Of a stretch of 64,000 nt of DNA, positions 59,665 to 64,000 are shown piece after piece. The translations under genes were made by a program, and so were the position numbers. Each line of letters begins with the position of its first letter. Positions within the stretch are counted from its first letter, which is position 1. The notes beneath the pieces are model-generated. The model saw only the letters and a list, made by a program, of their open reading frames with translations, made no database searches and was not told the DNA's origin. The DNA is from Reyranella sp. (lineage in GTDB: Bacteria > Pseudomonadota > Alphaproteobacteria > Reyranellales > Reyranellaceae): assembly GCF_004297265.1 (NCBI RefSeq), contig NZ_SCUT01000020.1:1-64000 (forward strand), given 5' to 3'.

Positions 59665-60645
59665 ATGCTCAAACGACGTCATCTGATGGCCGGTCTTGCC
59701 GGCACAATCCTGGCCGCGCCTCTCGTCGCGCGCGCCCAGGGAACCTATCCCAGCCGGTCCGTGAAGATCATCGTGCCGTGGCCACCGGGCGGCGGGGTCG
59801 ACGCCTTCGCGCGCGTCATCCAGGCGCCGCTCAGTGCCCAGCTCGGGCAGACGGTGATCGTCGAGAATATCGGCGGCAGCGCCGGCCGGGTCGGCACGCT
59901 GAACGCCTCGCGCGCCCAGCCCGACGGCTACACGATCGTCCTCGTGAACGACACGTTCGCGGCGACCGAGGCGCTGCCCATGGCGGGAACGCCGGCGCTC
60001 TATCCGGCCTTCCAGCCGGTGACGCTCGCCATCTCCGGACCGCAGGGGCTGTTCACCCATCCGCGTTCGGGCCTGGCCAGCGCCCAGGCCTTTGCCGCGG
60101 CGGCGAAAGCCAATCCCGGCAAGCTCAATGTCGGTGTCCCGGGCCTGGGCAGCAGCCAGCATCTGACGAGCGAACTGCTGCTGCGGGCGGCGGGCGATCT
60201 TCGCGTTACGCACGTGCCTTATCGCGGCGGCGGGCCGCTGCTGCAGGACCTGATCGCGGGCAACATCGATGCCGGTGTCGTCACCTTCGCGGCCGGCGCT
60301 CCGCAGGTGCGCGGCGGCCAGCTCGTGGCGCTGGCCATCACCAGTGAGCAGCGGTCCAAGGCGTTCGCTGCCGTGCCCACGGCAGCCGAGACCATCGCTC
60401 CGGGTTTCGTGCAGGCCACGTGGCAGGGGCTGCTGGCGCCCAAGGGGACGCCGGCTGCTGCAATCGAGCGCTTCCATAACGCCGTGCTGGCCGTCCTTCA
60501 GGACAGGGCCGTGATCGCGCGTCTCGCCGATCTTGGCTTCGATCCCGTGGGCGCCGACGGCAAGGTCTTCGGCCGGCTCTTCGACGAAACGGTCGACACG
60601 TTCGCCGGCATCGCCCGGGAAAGGGACATTGCGGCCGGCGATTGA
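59665..60645 (+). CDS. TctC/Bug-type periplasmic binding protein
   Basis: The 326-residue protein has a signal peptide MLKRRHLMAGLAGTILAAP cleaved near ARAQGTYP. The mature domain shows IIVPWPPGGGVDAFAR, GVPGLGSSQHLTSELL and HVPYRGGG. It is the third TctC-type protein in the window, all without TctAB genes. A GGAG site precedes the ATG (59665). The ligand is unknown. It is followed by a bidirectional terminator shared with the convergent branched-chain amino acid binding protein gene. Confidence 0.9.
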   Translation: MLKRRHLMAGLAGTILAAPLVARAQGTYPSRSVKIIVPWPPGGGVDAFARVIQAPLSAQLGQTVIVENIGGSAGRVGTLNASRAQPDGYTIVLVNDTFAATEALPMAGTPALYPAFQPVTLAISGPQGLFTHPRSGLASAQAFAAAAKANPGKLNVGVPGLGSSQHLTSELLLRAAGDLRVTHVPYRGGGPLLQDLIAGNIDAGVVTFAAGAPQVRGGQLVALAITSEQRSKAFAAVPTAAETIAPGFVQATWQGLLAPKGTPAAAIERFHNAVLAVLQDRAVIARLADLGFDPVGADGKVFGRLFDETVDTFAGIARERDIAAGD

Positions 60646-60654
60646 CGCACGAAG

Positions 60655-60690
60655 AAAATCGGGAGGCGGATGAACCGCCTCCCGTCTTAT
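60655..60690. terminator. Bidirectional intrinsic terminator
   Basis: CGGGAGGCGG (60660-60669) and CCGCCTCCCG (60675-60684) form a 10-base stem with an ATGAA loop. T-rich sequence TCTTATT follows on the plus strand, and AAGAAAAT precedes it, so TTTTCTT follows on the minus strand. It serves both convergent genes. Confidence 0.85.
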
Positions 60691-60701
60691 TCAGTCCAAA
60701 C

Positions 60702-61922
60702 CTACTTCTTCACCAGGGGGCAGCCGCCGTCCGCGATCGGACGGAAGGCCTCGGCCGCCGCGATGACGGCGCGCTGCTTGTAATAGTCCCACGGGCCCTT
60801 GCTCTCCGACGGCTTCTTCACTTCGAAGAGATACATGTCGTGGATCTTGCGGCCGTCGGCGCGGACGCTGCCCTTGCCGAACAATTTGTCGTCGGTCGGC
60901 AGCTCCTTCATCTTCGCGACCACGGCGGCGCCGTCGGTCTCGGACTTCAGCTCGTGCACCGCCTTGAGGTAGTGCATGACCGCGGAGTAGACGCCCGCCT
61001 GCACCATGGTCGGCATATTGCCCTTGTTGGCGGGGCCGAACTCCTTGGCGAATTCGCGGTTGGCGTCGTTGCCGTCCCAGTACCAGGCCTCCGTGAAGAT
61101 CAGCCCCTGTGCCGCCTTCAGGCCGAGCGCGTGCACGTCGGTGATGAAGACCAGCAGGCCCGCGAGATTCTGGCCGCCTGAGACGATGCCAAACTCTGCC
61201 GCCTGCTTGATGGCATTGGTCGTGTCGGCGCCGGCATTGGCCAGGCCGATGATCTTGGCCTTCGACGATTGCGCCTGCAGGAGGAACGAGGAGAAGTCCG
61301 GCGTCGGGAAGGGATGGCGGACCTTGCCCAAAACCTTGCCGCCGTTCTTGGTGACGACGGCCTCGGTGTCGCGTTCGAGCGCATGGCCGAAGGCGTAGTC
61401 GGCCGTCAGGAAGAACCAGCTATCGCCGCCCGTCTTGACGATCGCCTGGCCCGTCCCGTTTGCGAGAGACCAGGTGTCGTAGGTCCAATGGATCGTGTTG
61501 GGCGTGCAGTCCTTGCCGGTGATGTCGGACGAGGCGCCGCCCGAGACCAGCATGACCTTGTTCTTCTCCTGCGTGATCTTGTGGACGGCCAGCACCACCG
61601 AGGAGGTCGGCACGTCGACGATCACGTCGACCTTGTCGACGTCGTACCACTGGCGCGCGACGTTGGCGCCGATATCCGGCTTGTTCTGGTGGTCGGCGGC
61701 CACGATCTCGATCTTGTCGTGGCACTTGTTGGCCTTGCAGAAATCCTCGACGGCCTTGCGCGCCGCCCAGACCGAGCCCTGGCCCGAGAGGTCGGCATAG
61801 GTGCCGGATCGGTCGTTCAGGACGCCGATCTTGATCGTGCCGTCGCCGTACTCGGCCTGCGCCGGCGCGCCACCCAGCCCGAGCGCTGCCAGGGCGGCCA
61901 GGCTCCAAACTCCATAATGCAT
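60702..61922 (-). CDS. Branched-chain amino acid ABC transporter, substrate-binding protein (LivJ/K-like)
   Basis: The 406-residue periplasmic protein has a signal peptide MHYGVWSLAALAALGLGGAP cut near AQAEYG. A family I binding fold follows with IKIGVLNDRSGTYADLSGQGS and ADHQNKPDIGANVARQWYD. The ligand may be an amino acid, amide or aromatic acid. No LivH, M, G or F genes are in the window. A GGGAG site precedes the ATG. It is convergent with the TctC gene and divergent from the AsmA gene. Confidence 0.92.
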   Translation of the reverse strand: MHYGVWSLAALAALGLGGAPAQAEYGDGTIKIGVLNDRSGTYADLSGQGSVWAARKAVEDFCKANKCHDKIEIVAADHQNKPDIGANVARQWYDVDKVDVIVDVPTSSVVLAVHKITQEKNKVMLVSGGASSDITGKDCTPNTIHWTYDTWSLANGTGQAIVKTGGDSWFFLTADYAFGHALERDTEAVVTKNGGKVLGKVRHPFPTPDFSSFLLQAQSSKAKIIGLANAGADTTNAIKQAAEFGIVSGGQNLAGLLVFITDVHALGLKAAQGLIFTEAWYWDGNDANREFAKEFGPANKGNMPTMVQAGVYSAVMHYLKAVHELKSETDGAAVVAKMKELPTDDKLFGKGSVRADGRKIHDMYLFEVKKPSESKGPWDYYKQRAVIAAAEAFRPIADGGCPLVKK

Positions 61923-62027
61923 GCAAGCTACTCCCTATGAGGATGGACCGACCCTAGTCAGGCGCAGCGGCCGGTTCCACAGCAGAATGGCAGTGCAACC
62001 GAAAGGGGCGCACGTCGTTTCGCTCGA

Positions 62028-63935
62028 ATGAGGTCTGCCGCGAAAATCCTGGGGTGGACGGCCGGCATTCTGGCCGGCCTTCTGGTGATCGCCGCCACCA
62101 CCGTCTATTTCGTGGCCACGTCGGACTATCTCCGCGGCCAGCTCGAAGACAGGATCAGCGACATGACGGGCCGCCGGACGCAGGTCGCCAAGGTCGCGGT
62201 CGACTGGGGCTGGACGACCAACGTGAAGCTGGAGGGGATCGAGGTCGCCAACGCCAAGTGGGGCAAGGCGCCCTACATGCTCAAGGTCGAGCAGGTCGAC
62301 TTCGACGTCCGGCTTTGGCCGCTGCTGAGCGGCAATGTCATGCTGCCGCGTCTCGTATTGCGTAAACCGGAGGTACAGGTCGAGACTGGGGAGAATGACC
62401 AGCTCAATTGGAGTTTGGGGGAAACGCCCGTCGTCACGGGCGCCGCCAAGGCGCTGGAACCGGACAATCGCTTCGAGGCGCCGGTGATCGGCAGGCTCGA
62501 GGTCACGGAAGGCAAGCTTGGCTACCGCGATCCCAAGCGGAAACTGGAGCTTGATGGGACAGTCTCGACGGCCACGGGCAAGGCGGAGGACGAGGCCGAG
62601 CTGGCGCTCAAGGGAAAGCTCGAAGGACAGCCACTGGAAGTGCGCTTCGTCGGCGGCTCGGTGCTGATGCTGCGCGAGACGGAGCAGCCCTATCCGCTGG
62701 ATCTCGACGTAGCCTTCGGCGGCACGAAGCTGAAGATGAAGGGCAGGGTCCAGGATCCCTTCAAATGGACCGGCGCAAACGTCGACCTCACGCTCTCCGG
62801 GCCGAATCTTTCGGAGATTTACCCGCTCCTCGGCATTCCCGGACCGCCGACACCACCCTACACGATCAACGGCAAGCTGGACCGCGAGGCTGGACTCTGG
62901 AAATTCGTCCAGTCGAAGTGGCGCGTGGGTGAGAGTGACCTCACGGGCGAGGTCATCGTCGACGAGCGACGCAAGCCGAGATTCCTGACCGCCAAGCTCG
63001 TTTCACAGAAGCTGGTGTTCGAGGATCTGGCGCCGCTGGTCGGCGCGACGCCGGCTCGCAAGACCAACGTATCGCCTAAGCAGGCCCAGACCCAGGCCCA
63101 GCTCGAGGCGACGGGTGACCTGTTTCCCAACGTGCCGCTGCAGGTTGAGAAGATGCGGGCCATGAACATGGACGTGACGCTCGACGCCAAGCGGGTGATC
63201 GCGCCGCCCTGGTTACCGGTCCAGGCATTGGCCTTTCGGGTGCTGATCCACGACGGGAATGCGACAGTGAAGCCGCTCACCCTCGCAGTGATGGAGGGCG
63301 GAACGATCGCGGGCGAGATGGGGATCGACGCGAGGACCGACGATCCGAAGGTGAAGGCCAACCTCCGGGCGAGCGACATCGAGCTGAAGAACTTCTTTCG
63401 TGAATCCCGCTATTTCGACGCGACCCAGGGCAAGATCCAGGGCCGCGTGTCTCTCGCGGGCAGCGGCCGCTCGCTCGCCCATGTCATGGGTTCGGCCAAC
63501 GGCTTCATGGCCTTCTCGCTGGGGGGCGGGTCGGTCAGCAGCCTGATGGTGAGCCTGGCTGGGCTGCAGATCTTCGATGCGCTGGTGCTCTACGTGACCG
63601 GCGACAACCGCATTCCGATCAAGTGCGCGGTCGGCCGTCTCAATTTCCAGCAGGGCAACGTCGTCTTCGACCGCACTCTACTTGATACGCAGAAGTCCGT
63701 GCTCCATGTGAAGGGTCAGCTCTCGCTGAAAAGCCAGGCGCTGAACGCCGAGGTCGATGCCGATCCCAAGAGCTTCGACCTGCTCGATCTGCATGGCGCC
63801 GTGATGATCCAGGGCAAGCTGCGCTCTCCGCAGGTTTCGCTCGGCCGCGTGATCCCCATTCCCACGCCTGTCTTCGGCAATGCCAAGGACGTGCCCTGCG
63901 CGGGTCTCACACAGCAGATGCTCACGGCGCCCTGA
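62028..63935 (+). CDS. AsmA-family envelope protein
   Basis: The 635-residue protein has an N-terminal transmembrane anchor (ILGWTAGILAGLLVIAATTV core) and a large periplasmic domain of repeated beta-strands. The C-terminal part contains AsmA_2-like IQGRVSLAGSGRSLAHVMGSANGFM and GRLNFQQGNVVFDRTLLDT. AsmA-like proteins are bridge-like lipid transfer proteins between inner and outer membrane. It is divergent from the LivJ-like gene. The last 65 bases of the window show only a small GC-rich hairpin (near 63976-63990). Confidence 0.87.
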   Translation: MRSAAKILGWTAGILAGLLVIAATTVYFVATSDYLRGQLEDRISDMTGRRTQVAKVAVDWGWTTNVKLEGIEVANAKWGKAPYMLKVEQVDFDVRLWPLLSGNVMLPRLVLRKPEVQVETGENDQLNWSLGETPVVTGAAKALEPDNRFEAPVIGRLEVTEGKLGYRDPKRKLELDGTVSTATGKAEDEAELALKGKLEGQPLEVRFVGGSVLMLRETEQPYPLDLDVAFGGTKLKMKGRVQDPFKWTGANVDLTLSGPNLSEIYPLLGIPGPPTPPYTINGKLDREAGLWKFVQSKWRVGESDLTGEVIVDERRKPRFLTAKLVSQKLVFEDLAPLVGATPARKTNVSPKQAQTQAQLEATGDLFPNVPLQVEKMRAMNMDVTLDAKRVIAPPWLPVQALAFRVLIHDGNATVKPLTLAVMEGGTIAGEMGIDARTDDPKVKANLRASDIELKNFFRESRYFDATQGKIQGRVSLAGSGRSLAHVMGSANGFMAFSLGGGSVSSLMVSLAGLQIFDALVLYVTGDNRIPIKCAVGRLNFQQGNVVFDRTLLDTQKSVLHVKGQLSLKSQALNAEVDADPKSFDLLDLHGAVMIQGKLRSPQVSLGRVIPIPTPVFGNAKDVPCAGLTQQMLTAP

Positions 63936-64000
63936 GTTCTCATTTCCCAAGTGGAATGAGCGCTTGCCGCGGGGGCGCCGGGCGCCCATTTAGAGAAGGT

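Overview
The window is high-GC (roughly two thirds G+C by eye), densely packed chromosomal DNA from a Gram-negative bacterium, most likely an alphaproteobacterium. The evidence is an archaeal-type class I lysyl-tRNA synthetase, several orphan TctC/Bug-type periplasmic binding proteins, many short-chain dehydrogenases, a Baeyer-Villiger monooxygenase, a D-aminoacylase-type amidohydrolase and Tat/Sec-exported small proteins. A soil or water heterotroph of the Reyranella/Rhodospirillales kind is my guess; the sequence does not prove the genus. I see no rRNA, tRNA, transposase, integrase, phage gene or CRISPR array.

Layout. 1-8 kb: the 3' part of groEL and its terminator, a Nudix hydrolase, a minus-strand sulfurtransferase/DUF1330/unknown operon, a small secreted protein, an AEC permease, mscL, a DapA-family lyase and its divergent LysR regulator. 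7.9-8.1 kb: an unexplained structured leader or small RNA ending in a strong terminator, followed by a GNAT acetyltransferase. 8.7-12 kb: a PPK2 polyphosphate kinase translationally coupled to an Orn/Lys/Arg decarboxylase. 12-24 kb: a PRISE-like reductase, a TctC protein, an SDR and a D-2-hydroxyacid dehydrogenase, a TPR protein, a DinG-like Fe-S helicase, a fatty acid hydroxylase and an MFS carrier. 24-31 kb: the class I LysRS with a ureidoglycolate-lyase-like gene, then two TetR regulators, each divergent from an oxidoreductase or hydroxylase, and further SDR and ketopantoate-reductase-type genes. 31-38 kb: small exported proteins, a 2-TM ion channel, a Baeyer-Villiger monooxygenase and an N-acyl-D-amino-acid deacylase. 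38-40 kb: a type III polyketide synthase with an ICMT-like methyltransferase. 40-46 kb: a minus-strand aminotransferase, hybrid histidine kinase and glutaminase-STAS-cNMP fusion. 46-55.8 kb: an altronate-dehydratase-family gene, cspA/GNAT/amidase, then a class III adenylate cyclase, a methyltransferase, a binding-protein/permease fusion and a second permease. 55.8-64 kb: TctC proteins, an SDR, sodC, a D-cysteine-desulfhydrase-like enzyme, a branched-chain amino acid binding protein and an AsmA-family protein.

Working together. Most genes serve uptake and oxidation of small organic acids, amino acids and lipids, each with a local regulator. The stretches that look most system-like are: the glutaminase with STAS and cyclic-nucleotide domains next to a hybrid kinase and a PLP aminotransferase, with an adenylate cyclase in the same window; the PPK2-decarboxylase pair; the type III PKS-methyltransferase pair; and the leader or sRNA at 7.92-8.07 kb with mutually exclusive pairings. 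Gene packing is extreme: seven convergent gene pairs overlap at their 3' ends. Intergenic space holds two families of palindromic repeats and a 9-base tandem repeat on both sides of the TPR gene. No stretch longer than about 280 bases lacks a gene; the largest gaps are 59388-59664 and 38244-38487.
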